DNA of 64,000 bases, taken from assembly GCA_016859345.1 (NCBI GenBank), contig CM029119.1, forward strand, positions 8,888,912-8,952,911, read 5' to 3'. Both the position numbers and the translations under genes were made by a program. Source of the stretch: Istiophorus platypterus. Lineage: Eukaryota; Chordata; Actinopteri; Istiophoriformes; Istiophoridae. Of this stretch, positions 12,133-23,215 are shown in pieces (the first letter of the stretch is position 1; the number at the start of each line of letters is the position of its first letter). Under the pieces are notes generated by a model that did no database searches, had not been told where the DNA came from, and was given only the letters and a program-made list of their open reading frames with translations.

Positions 12133-12895
12133 ACCGCTGTGAAAACTGGATTTCTGGGAGGTAGAATGTAAACCAGGCCAAATGAAGGAAATTAGTTTTA
12201 CATGTCCAAAGTGACCCTGAATAGTCAAACTAGGAAACTGTATCTAACATGCACATGGAGCCATAATGAACACAAAATCTACTATAATCGTATTTTTTAG
12301 AACTGAAACTCTAACTGCATTATGATCTTTGAGCCAAAGTGGCTTTGATAGTTTTTTTTTTTTTTTAATTTTAAATCAGAATTATGAGCTAAATAAATTA
12401 TGTCTTCTATATTTGAAATAAATTGTTAATTGGATTCTTAAAGTCATCTCAGTGCTCTGTTCAGCCTCTAACTGAATTTGAATCATGTTACATTGTATAT
12501 GGAATGAATCTTCAGTCCTCAACTGTAAATATGTGAGAGGTTCCTTTCGAATTATTATACACCTGATTTATAAACATGTCATTTTCAGTGCACAACCCAC
12601 ATTTTATTTCACATTTTCTGTGAATGAATTTAATTATGGAATTTATTGTACTTTATTGAATATCCAGAGGCAGAGACAGGTGATGACATGGTTTTCTTTA
12701 TTACAAAGAAAGCGCAGCATGTCAGAACAGTAAAAAAAAAGACTGCTTGGTAGTATGTATTAAAAAAAAAAAAAAAAAAAAAAAGCTAGCATTTAAATTA
12801 ATTTGATAAGTATTCACTCAAGGTTCTCATGCTTTAGAAAAATCAAAATTTTACACAAATCCACGAATTGTCTTTTCAAATTCCAGGGAAGAGAG
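12133..12895. other. Convergent 3' region between the protease and mapk7
   Basis: Holds the plus-strand AATAAA signals at 12392-12397 and 12417-12422 for the protease. A minus-strand AATAAA (TTTATT at 12697-12702) may end the mapk7 transcript. An A homopolymer lies near 12762-12783. No coding sequence. Confidence 0.6.
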
Positions 12896-15800
12896 TCAGG
12901 TATCAGGGGGAATGGTGTCAGAGAGGATCATGGGAGAACCGAGCTGCAACTCTTGCTGCAGTGATTCCAGATCAGCTGGAGTCATGCGGTGCACCTCGCT
13001 CCAATCAGATAAGAGGGAGGCTGAGAGGGGGGTTGAGTCGTAACTGATAGAGGAGAAGGAAACAAAGCATCATGAGTGGCCCATGTCTGAGCCAACAAAA
13101 AAAAGTCCCGCACTGTCTGTCAGCAGCATTTCAGCCAGGTATTTTTCAGTGCATGGTCAAAGCTCATTACCCACACTTTGCTGCTCTGACACTTTTAGAA
13201 AGTCAGTGCACAGTGTAACATATTAAGCAATTTTTGACTGAATTATTTACCAAAACGTAAACCATCGAATGGAAAACACGAAGCCTTGCACTTTACCTGG
13301 GTTGAAGCTAGCTAACATACCATAGACATACAAAATGTTCTTTTCTGATTTGGACATCTCAAACTTGAAACAAACAACAAAGGTCCATCCAGCTAAAACT
13401 AATGCAGTTGAAAACAACAGTCCTGCAACAAACCCTCCTTTTCATGAAGTCATAATGTTAAGCTTTTGTTGAGAAATATTTCAAAGAGGCATTGATTCAT
13501 CTGTGCAATCATTTGAGACTTTAGTTTGTGGTTCTGTTAGCTTGAATTGCCTTATACCAAATGGTGTTTCTATTATTCCATCTAACATTGTTGAAATCAA
13601 ATCAAATCAAGTGGACAAAATCAATGGAGACCCCTCAGTATAACTGGTCTAATTCAACCGGCACTAAATTTTTAGTTACCAAAATGACCACAAACTGCCA
13701 CTGTATTTTGAATACTAGTGATCTTTGTTCCGTACAGCTTATATATTTACATTATTTTAGTCTCCTTTCTAACACAAAGCAGGAATTTGGTACTAAAAAA
13801 AGACTGACTGTGGAAGATAAAGTCTCACTGTATATGAGGTGGAACTGATTTGTTTCACTATGGATAAGGAGGAACAATTACAGTGACCAATTTTTGTTTT
13901 AATATCCATAATGGAATGTGGGTATTATATTATGATTTGCTTGGAGAAAATACAAAGATGTCCTTTGAGTTGAGTTAACTGCTGCATTTACCATGATGAA
14001 TCTAACATGAAACCATCAAATGAGAAAGCACGTGCAGCTACACAAGATGTGATAAATTTCTTTGGTTTAGCTGTTTAGCTCCGCTGGGACGACACTTCAG
14101 CTGCAGGGCCAAATATGCCAAACTATCAGGTACATAGCTGCAGGTAATAGTCTGATGATGGCAAAACTAAGACGCTGGTCTTGTTTGTAGGAGGCGTATA
14201 ATACAAGCTCATGCTGTTTTAGACCTCACCTGTCCCGGTCACAGTGTTGCAGGTCAGTGAGAGACTGGTTGAAAAGGTCATCAAGGTCAAAGCCAACGCC
14301 ATACCCAGCACCACTGCCTTTAGGGGTGACTGAGAACACCGGGGGTAAAATGTCCTCCACCTGACAGGAGAAAGGGGGGGAAACATTAGGTCAACGGAAC
14401 TTTGTATCCTTCATATCAGTACAAGGCAAGCAGAAGATTGTGACATTTAAGGCTTGTATATATGAAGAGAATGTTGTACAGCATCAGCAGTGCAATGAAA
14501 GCAATGCCTATGCTCTGTTTATACATATACTGTAGCTTTTCTTAGGCAATATGCTACATGCTACCAAAGGAAAAAAACGATCACAATGCAGCAGAGGAAA
14601 CCTGAGACAAACCTGGGACTTTGACAGCTGCAGTGTTACTGTATGGATGTCAGGAACGATGGAGGGCCCCTGCTGTCCGGTATCTGTAAAACCTAAGCTG
14701 GGTTGAGGCTGTGAGGAGACTCCTAAAGCCCCACAGAGAGGGTTTATGGTCTGTGGCCCCGATTTCTCTCCTGCGGTGGGACACAGCTTCTCCAATGGCC
14801 CAGCGCTTGTAGTTGAGTGGCAGTTGAGGTTATTTTGGCCTCTGATATCCACATTCCCATTTGTCTCTCTGGTGGTTAGTGTTGGAGCTTTAGTCAAAAA
14901 ACTCTCCATTGGATGCAGCTGAGACTGAGGTTGAGGGTCAGGCTGGGTCTGACTTTGAGGCTGGAGCTGGGGCTGTAGAAAGCTTGATGGCAGAGGTTGT
15001 GGTTTCCTGTTTTGTTGTGGTGGTTGCGGTGTTCTCGTCTCTAATTGCTGCCCGCTCCAATTCCCCAAACAGTTGAAACCACTTTGTCCGTTGCTCTCAC
15101 TGTGAGGTTTGAGCGTGTTGTTTTTAACAAAGCCACTAGTGACCGTCATTATGTCTATCCCTCCACTTACAGCAACAACTATGTCCGCTGAAGGTTTCCT
15201 CTGGCTCATTGAGATAAGTAATGATGGCTGCTGGGTGCTGGGGTTCTGAAACAAGCTCGGTTGGTTAGGTTTAACTTGCGAAATTAACTGTTCGTGAGAC
15301 TGAATCTTCCTTACCTCCTTGTCTTTCTTATTGTTTAGAGCTCCTTGAGTGTTATCACCTATAACAACACCCCGGTTAGTGGTCACATTAAAGTCCTTAT
15401 TCTTAGCTCCATCGTTACTAGAAATCTGAGATTTCTCATTGTGACTGTCCATCATCTTTGTCCAACGCTGCAAAAGGCTTTTGTCGTTGTCACTTAGCAG
15501 AACGCCGCCCAGAGAGTCTCCCTGCTTCCCCTCTCTTCTCTCCTTTTCCTTCATTTTCCTCTCCCTCTCTCTTGCTCGTTCCTGCCTCTTCCTTCTCTTC
15601 TCCTCTCTTTCTCGTTGACGCTCCTGAGCTGTGACAGGCCGACGCGACTCGGGAACAGACGACAAGGAAGACAATATACCTCCTCCACCAGCATCCATGC
15701 CCAGTGCAGATGTACCTCCATCTGCAATGTAGAAATCAAATTGAGGTAAAGGATCACGTGTCAATGTTGTGCAACATTTCAAAAAACTACGTATGGAAGA

Positions 15801-17793
15801 CATTAAACTTACCACCCCTGGATTTATTTCTGAGAGCTGATTTCAATAAAGCTGCTTTAAGTGCAGCTTTAGTATCCTCTGAAATTGCTCCTTCTTTTCT
15901 GCTTCCCTCTCCTGCACCTGGAGGAGGCCTGGAATTCTTGGACAGTGACTGTGAAAGGGACTGAGACAGCGACTGGGCTTGTGCCTTAGAGAGAGAAAGG
16001 GAAGGCACAGCAGTGGGTTGGGGTGTCATGGTCGGTGTTGCAGGAATACTGGTGGGAGCCTTGTTCATAGACTGGTTCTGAGTTGCCTGATTCAAAGGAG
16101 CTTGACTGGTGGTTAGCTGCTCCTGTGCCTCACTTTCTCTCATTGTTTCTGAGGGGCCATCCTGACTAGACACTGGTGTTGTTAAATCTATAGTCTCTGG
16201 TTGACCACTGTCTGAGTTGGCACTTGGCATGTCCACATCAACTGGACCGCTTTCATTTTTAGAGAGAAGAGACAAATTGTGGGTCACATGAGGCGGGGCA
16301 ACTTCTAAAAGGGATGTGGGTTTATGAAAGGCTTGCATCTGATTTGTAAACGCGCAGCTCCCTTTTGCTGGTGTGTGGTCTTGTTGCGGTTGAGATTTAA
16401 CATCTCTCATCTGCTGTTGCTGTATCTGTGCTGCTTGTGAGTGCTGTGCCATGGGAACCAAAGTCGATTTTGTCAGGTTGACAGTTGAGGCCTGAGCATT
16501 ACACTGGTTACTGCTTTGTGCTTCAGCTCCACCATTCACCCTCGCCAAAGGCCTGAACTGCAGTCTCTGTCGACAGCTCTGTTTGTTTCTATGAAAGTCC
16601 TGGATCTCCATCAGAATTGCCTCTTTAATTTGTTCCTTGTTCATCGGAAGCTTGTCAAATTCAAAGTCAAAAGCTGGCACGCAAATTGGCTCATCATCTT
16701 GGTCGTGGTATTTTGCCAGGTAAGGATGCTCCAGTGCTTGTGTCACGCTGATTCGCTCACGAGGGTCAAAGCGCAACATGGCCGCCAGCAGATCCAAAGC
16801 CTCTGGTTCAGCTTGAGGGTAGAGTTTGGCCAGAGGAACAGCCGACCGCGATGGCAGGCTCTGAACATAGGAGCGTACTCTGTCAGCTCTAATAGCGCCA
16901 ATTAAACCCTCAGGAGGAGTGCCTAGCACAGATAAAATGAGCTGGAGCTGGTGGACATAGTGCTTCCCGGGAAAAAGCTGCTTCCGCCCCAACATTTCAG
17001 CGAAGATGCAGCCCACAGACCACAAGTCAATGGCCAAACTATAGTGATTCAGAGACAGCAGGAGTTCAGGAGCACGGTACCATCGAGTTGCCACATATTC
17101 AGTCATGAAGGAATGAGACTCTTCAGGGTGTGAGCTGAGACCCCTTGCCATGCCAAAGTCACCAATCTTTAGCTCACAGTTCTCATTCACCAACAGGTTG
17201 GAGGGTTTAAGGTCACGGTGGATGACGTTGGCAGAGTGTACGTACTTAAGGCCGCGGAGTAGCTGGTATAGAAAGTAGCGCGTGTGCTCTGGGGTGAGCG
17301 TCTGGGCAGAGTGTATGATCTGGTGCAAGTCACTCTCCATGAGGTCCAGCACCACGTATCTGCAAAGATGGGAGAGGAGAAACATGAGCTTTTAGACAGG
17401 TGCACAGTCTGCTCACTTGACATTGAGAACTGAGTTACTAACTGAGGTGAATTTTGAACATGTGAAAAAATAGTAATTCACAGACATCACATACCATTTG
17501 CAGCAGAAAATTACACTATGAATTCCAAAATGAACCATTACCATAGGAACGGGCCTCAGAAAAATGTATTAAAACCAGTTTGTTTCTTATCTAAACATGA
17601 ATCTCTGAATGAACTCTATTCCTTTTGTGAGTTTGATGTGTGGTCAAATTAATTTGCTCACAAAATAAAAAGCTTTCGGTGTATATGAATATCTTAAAAT
17701 CCTAAAATGGTTGTTCTTAAAAACAGCTGACAACAATGCAACTTAAAGTATATATATATATATGCAACGTACATTAGTATTTTTGATAGTGAT

Positions 17794-17825
<32 letters not shown>

Positions 17826-18488
17826 CAAATGCACAAATTTTAAAAATAAATAAATAAAAATACTTACACAGACTTGAAGGCAGAGTGAGGAAGGTTAGGC
17901 TGCAGGATGTCTTTGATGGCAATAATATTGTCATGTTTGAAGTGCTTGAGAATCTTGAGTTCTCGCAAGGTGCGTTTGGCGTTTGTCACCACTTCAAAAG
18001 CATTGGAAATCTTCTTTATCGCCACCTGCTGGCCTGTGAAATGGAAATATTATTCAGAGAGAAAAAAACATAAGGAAAGGGTGGAAAACTGAGTTTGAAT
18101 GACACTGTCAGTGAATTTCCACATTTAATTAAAGAGCATTGCAGTACATACAGAATGAGTTATTCATGTTTTCTTCAAAAAAAAAAAAGATTTTTAAAAT
18201 ATCTGCCCTACCACTGTCCCGTCTCCTGGCAGATGAAACAACTCCATAGGCCCCTGTCCCGATGGTTTCTATAACATCGTACTCCTCTCCGACATCAAAC
18301 TTCACATCCAGAGAGTGTGCTTTGAGCAAAGCCAAGTTTTTTGCTGTTGTGCTGGTGTCTGTGGTGCCTCCCGTTGCCTCGATTCCACGCTGGCTCTGAT
18401 TTTCCCTGCTTTTGTCGGTGGTCATTCTTTCGGGTGACATGGCCGCAGGCTGACTGTTTTTACCCTCTCGACCCTCCTTGGTCGACAT
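12896..18488 (-). CDS. mapk7: Mitogen-activated protein kinase 7 (ERK5/BMK1)
   Basis: Six coding exons on the minus strand join in phase to 1125 aa: 18488-18212, 18033-17868, 17359-15813, 15721-14613, 14360-14230 and 13043-12896. The kinase domain starts near residue 70 with glycine loop GTGAYG. It has catalytic Lys99 (VAIKK), HRD at 195-197, DFG at 215-217 and the activation motif TEY at 234-236, which MEK5 phosphorylates in known ERK5. The long tail carries Gln-rich stretches, then an Arg/Lys/Glu-rich basic block (ERQREREEKRRKRQER) typical of the ERK5 nuclear-localisation region, and a conserved acidic/hydrophobic C-terminus (DLDDLFNQSLTDL) of the transactivation domain. The start codon lies four bases after a splice acceptor (TTACAG, AG at 18494-18493), so the 5' UTR is split. 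Human ERK5 is 816 aa, so the tail here is longer. ERK5 carries growth-factor and stress signals to MEF2-type factors. Confidence 0.95.
17793..17822. repeat. (CA)n microsatellite in mapk7 intron 2
   Basis: Pure CA run of about 30 bases, close to a short (TA) run at about 17751-17762. Confidence 0.9.
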
Positions 18489-19199
18489 CGTTCTGTAAGT
18501 AATCAAAAATTGCAAATTGAGAGGTGTTTGTCGGTATCATCTTACAAGATCTTAACTGCAATATTAGGGACATAAAGTACTGCTTTCTACTGTTTATATA
18601 TGTGAGTTTGGCATTATTGTAATCTTTCTTTTGTGGTTTAATGTGGGGCTGCACAATTTGGGTATATTACAGTGCCAATGAAAAGCATTCACCTGCCATG
18701 GAAGTGTTCGCATTTTACTATTCTACAACACTGAATTTAAGAGGATTTAATAAACTTATGGCTGGACTCCTTATGCATGATGTCATTGCAGCCTGACAAA
18801 GCTTGAGCTGCGTTACAGTGTTGGTCGACTAACTGGTTGATGAACCGTAAATTAACTGGCAACTAATTTGATATTCAATTAATCATTTGAGTCACTTTCA
18901 ATCAACAATTGGCAAACATCTTCTCAAATGTGAGCATGTGCTGCTCTTTAACCCGCTGTGATAATAAAGTAAGTACATTCCGGATTTGGACTGACTGACA
19001 AAACCTCACAGTCAGAACGATTAATCATTCTTCATTTTTCTAATCGTTCAAGGAAATTAAAAGGCAACAGTCCTTTCTTTGACCGCTACAATAAAAGAAA
19101 AAACACCGATCCTGCTGTGGGTTAAACAGACAACATCTGTACCGAGCTAAAACACGGACACCTGAGTTCAGATTCAGAAAACGACCCTTTTCTCCCCTT

Positions 19200-19930
19200 T
19201 TTCTTCCCGCTTCGAGACTAAGCGTGGATCAGCTGTTCCTAAGGCACAATTTAGATCAAGACAAACCACACGGACGATTAAAAAACCGCTTCAGCCGGCA
19301 GGTCCCGCTGTTGAACGCTCAGGTATCTCGCTTTCAAACGACGATCAATTGACCGTGGACGGTGAAAACGAGCTGACGGGACAGAAACGAGGCCTGGCGG
19401 TCAAGTGGCCGACAAAAAACAAAAACAAAAGAAAAAAACCTGTAGCTCTGAGCCCGGGGACGCGTCCGCACCGCGAACCGAGGAAGACGGAGGCAAGACC
19501 GGCGAGGGACCGTGATCAGGTGCCGCTACCATCCGTACGACGGGTGGGATTCAATACACCAACTCCGCGACACGGACCTTACCTACTTTTTGACGCAGGG
19601 GCGTAGGCTAGTTACCTGAAACTCGGGCTTTCTAGGGACGTTGAACCATGTCTCCCTCGGTCATACGACCAGAGGAGGCATCAGAAAGTGACGGGGGAGC
19701 CTCCCGCCGTGTTTACCGACCCCGACATCTGCGATTATATCTTTTTTTTTTTTATCAACGCCGTAGTAAAGCGGCTGCCTCTTGTTTTTGTCCACCGCCT
19801 CCCCGTAACAGTTCCGTGTTCCGTGTGAGCGACGTCGGGGGAGGACCAACGGGATGAGGCAACGTCCGCGGGGCCGTCCAATGGGAGCGCAGGACGTCGC
19901 GGGAGGCGGGACGCTACGGGAAATAGTAGG
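19200..19930 (-). promoter_or_regulatory. mapk7: CpG-rich promoter and probable non-coding first exon of mapk7
   Basis: CpG-dense and GC-rich compared with its surroundings, as expected for a CpG-island promoter. On the minus strand a strong donor, CAG|GTAACT (GT at 19615-19614), would end a non-coding exon beginning somewhere below about 19900. This would splice to the acceptor just before the mapk7 start codon. A second possible donor lies near 19580. The transcription start is not resolved. Confidence 0.5.
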
Positions 19931-20185
19931 GTCTCTGTTTGGTGGTGTTGACGCCGTTTTCCAGAAATTAATTAGTTTAGGAGGGGCGACGTTTGGACAA
20001 AATTACTTAAGCTATTAAAGCTATTTCTGTTTAACATTTGTTTTAATAACGATGTGGAACAAGGATTACCACCGCTACTATAAATACGAATAAGATTGAG
20101 AATAGATGAGTGACTGAACACTGACACTGGAGCATAGACATAGAGACTGACAGTAGAAAAGAGTGATAGAACAAATGTTAGGTAA

Positions 20186-20192
<7 letters not shown>

Positions 20193-20217
<25 letters not shown>
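20193..20217. repeat. (GATA)n microsatellite
   Basis: Six GATA units. Confidence 0.9.
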
Positions 20218-20344
20218 TGTAGTAGAAAAGAAAGACAGTCGGATATAGGACCAAAAAAAAAGAAGAAAAATACAAAGAAACAGTTCTGAGGTGCGAAATA
20301 TGGCCAGTAGCCAAAAACAATTGTACATTTCCTCAAATACTGTA

Positions 20345-20600
20345 CAGAAGTAAAACTGTGAGATACTTCACTTGAGTTTTTCACTCAAGTACATTGGATG
20401 CTACTTTTTACTTTTACTCCACGATATTTTAGAGGGAAACATCATAGTTTTTACTTCATTACATTGATTTGATAGCTGTAGTTACTTTTAAACTCAAGTT
20501 TAAACACGTGATTATCTTGTATATCACATGATACATTACTAAAGGTTAAAATACCCAATATCATTGATGGATGGTAGTTTGATTAAACCTTTGTTTTAGG
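20345..20600. mobile_element. Fish interspersed repeat, inverted relative of the copy at 4924
   Basis: Contains CTACTTTTTACTTTTACTCC, a TTTTAGAGGGAAACATCAT block and TTTTTACTTCATTACATT. This is the reverse-complement orientation of the element at about 4924-5400. It has no coding capacity, and its ends are approximate. Confidence 0.5.
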
Positions 20601-20944
20601 AAAATGCAGAATATGAACATCCTCGTCATTGTACGGCAATGGTGGTCTTTGGAAAAAAATGCAGTTAATGCAATTAAAAAAACGCACTGAACCTAGATCT
20701 TTGGAGCCTGGTAGATATTCCAGCCTCGGTCAAAAACTGTAAGTTAAGGTACACAACACTGTAAATTAGCACTAATCTCGACCAAAACAAGATTAAAATC
20801 CTGCTAAAAAAAAAACAAAACAATCCAATAATGCACCCTACAACGAGGACAGTTGTTAGATTTCCCCCAGAGGCCAGAAAGACCGAAGTCCACAGTAAAT
20901 ACACAGTAAACACGCATCTGGCTGGTCCGACATCTGTACGCGTC

Positions 20945-20990
20945 TGCCCAATCGGGGGCAGCGGCAAAAGTCGAGCGGACCAATCAAAGG
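20945..20990 (+). promoter_or_regulatory. vkorc1: CCAAT-box promoter elements of vkorc1
   Basis: Two CCAAT boxes (20948-20952 and 20980-20984) within GC-rich DNA, about 150-180 bases upstream of the vkorc1 start codon. No TATA box, as is usual for a housekeeping gene. Confidence 0.5.
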
Positions 20991-21130
20991 AGAGAATCTG
21001 CTTTTTAACACGTCGCCCTCACCAGGAGGACAATCTACCGAAGTCTGAAAATCAAACGCCCGGAGGGGACACTCATTCAACTCTTAGCCTTCTGGGGTCG
21101 TGTCAGAAATCGTGAGTGTCTGGTAAGAAC

Positions 21131-22301
21131 ATGGCAGCGGCGGGTGTTCAGAGGATGCCCACATGGGAGAGGAAAGCACGCGTGTTCCTGTGCGTTTTTG
21201 GTTTGGTTCTGTCCGTTTACGCGCTCCACGTCGAGCTGTCTCGAGAGAGGAACCCAGATTACAGGGCGATGTGCGACCTGGGGGAGTCTGTCAGCTGCTC
21301 CAAAGTTTTCACCTCCAGGTAAGGGTCTTTGTTGTTGTTATTGTTTGTTTTGTTTTTTCCTGTTTTTTGTTTCCTTTTAGTGCTTCGTGCCTGTACCGTT
21401 GTTCGGAACCAACAAATCTCGCCTTGTTCTGTGTCGAGCACCGATTCATTTTTGGTCCAAACTTTTACTCCTTAACTGAGAAATCTGAAGTTTTCATTGC
21501 AGCTCCGACCCCCTTCATTGCCACGTGTTACATTCCTCTGGAAGCACTGCAAAGCAGCTACTATTTTAAATTGTTGGAACTCCAAGCAGATATCCCTCGA
21601 CTTCTCCTTTCAAATTGCTATCTTTTCATGTTCTTTTCAATAATGTGTTATTCTGACTTTCTTTTTTTGGCAGATGGGGACGTGGTTTTGGTTTGGTCCA
21701 GTTCTTTGTGGCCCAAGATAACCCTCTGAACCAGCCCAACAGCCTGCTTGGCATCATATTTTACACTCTGCAGATGGGCCTTGGTTAGTCTGTCATTATC
21801 TTATGCAAATTATAGCAGCAGTGCTGAGCATATTTTAGGCCAAATATTGTTTGCATTCCAGCATTTTTGTGAACCATAGCTGGCCCTGCACTTCAGGTAT
21901 TTCAGCATTGCATATTTTGTTTGTGAAATAGTGAGATATAAACATATCCTTATATTTCGATTGTTACACAAAGATCATTTGCAATTAAGAAGAGTTTATC
22001 AGTCATAGTTCATGCAGGATTTCCCAGATATTGCTTATGTAGCGTCTTTTATTTATGGTCTAAAATCTTTGTTTCTGTCTCTATTGCAGGACTGATGCTA
22101 TCCAAGAAAGCAGCATTGTTTTTGGTCTTCTCCTCCTGGGTGTCAGTGGCCGGCTCGCTCTATCTTGCATCTATTCTAGCCTTTGTTCTGGGGGATTTCT
22201 GCATGGTCTGCGTGTCAACATATATTATCAACTTTGCCCTGCTCTTCACCAACCTCAAACGAAGGAGGGCAATCGGAGGAATGAAGGAAAAGGCTGGATA
22301 G
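21131..22301 (+). CDS. vkorc1: Vitamin K epoxide reductase complex subunit 1
   Basis: Three exons in phase (21131-21318, 21674-21783, 22090-22301) encode 169 aa; human VKORC1 has 163. This ER membrane enzyme reduces vitamin K epoxide for gamma-carboxylation of clotting and bone proteins. The first membrane helix is at about residues 18-34. The loop cysteines are Cys48 and Cys56 (human 43 and 51). The RWGRGFGLV and LNQPNS motifs match the family, and the active-site CXXC is Cys137-Met-Val-Cys140. The VKORC1 rather than VKORC1L1 assignment rests on ALHV, PDYRAMCD and SCSKVF. The TYA motif that binds warfarin in human VKORC1 reads TYI here. The C-terminus (KRRRAIGGMKEKAG) is basic, in keeping with ER retention. 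Confidence 0.95.
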
Positions 22302-23159
22302 ATTGTGCTACTTGTGAAATTCAACACCTTCTGTTTTTTTTTTTTTCTGCTGAGCTGAAGCCACACTGGATCTGGAAAGTAAATTCTCTCACACAGTATT
22401 TTTTTTTCTTCAGAAAGAGGACTAGATATGCATCTCAGAAGATTTATAAGATGATTTTAAGAACAGGAACTGGATAAAGCAACAGTCATTTTTGTATATC
22501 ATGTGCATTTCTTGTGCTAATTACAGTTTTTTGAATACTACCTCTTGTCTCATGTGATTTAAGCTTGGTAAAGTCCACAGAAATTCTAAAAATTGATATA
22601 CACCAGTGTAAATTACTAGGTGGTAAACCAAACTGCCCTGCAATGGCTCAGTCTTACCAGTAGATGGAACTAAATACCAAATATGATTCAAATGCAGTTC
22701 AAGTCAAATAACAACAGAGCCAGTTGGCTGCTTTGTGTCAAGATGAAGGGAACTTTACCCTTTTTAAAGGATAGTTTCTCTTACTTCAGAATACTTGGTG
22801 GACTCAGGCATGAATTAAATTATTACCATGTAATTTGTGGAGAAGGAGGATGCTTCTCTGTTTATAGGAAGAAAAAAATCACCAGTATGCGTGCATGGCT
22901 GACAACAACGAGAATAACACAAAAATCATGTGAAACTCTAAAAGCAATAGTTAACCCATTTATAAACCCCTTACTTTAAAAAGTAAGGCTCCTCATGGAG
23001 CTAGTTTGTAACTGCACTCACAAATTCAGTCGCTCACTCAATCACATTTAGCAAATTGTACATACTTCACTTCTTGTTAGACCAGTTTAACACGTCAGGC
23101 TTTGTCAAATAGATACGAATCGCCCAAGTGGTTTATTTGATTCTCTAATGCAGCTTCGT

Positions 23160-23215
23160 TCTCTCACTCTCACTCTCTCTCTTTCTTTCTCTTTCTCTCT
23201 TTCTCTCTTTCTCAA
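23160..23215. repeat. CT/TTTC-rich simple repeat
   Basis: Imperfect CT and CTTT run of about 55 bases. Confidence 0.8.

Noticed and set aside
19349..19857. Arg/Pro-rich open frames near the mapk7 promoter
   Set aside because: GC-rich CpG-island sequence gives random open frames; no family match and no splice partner.
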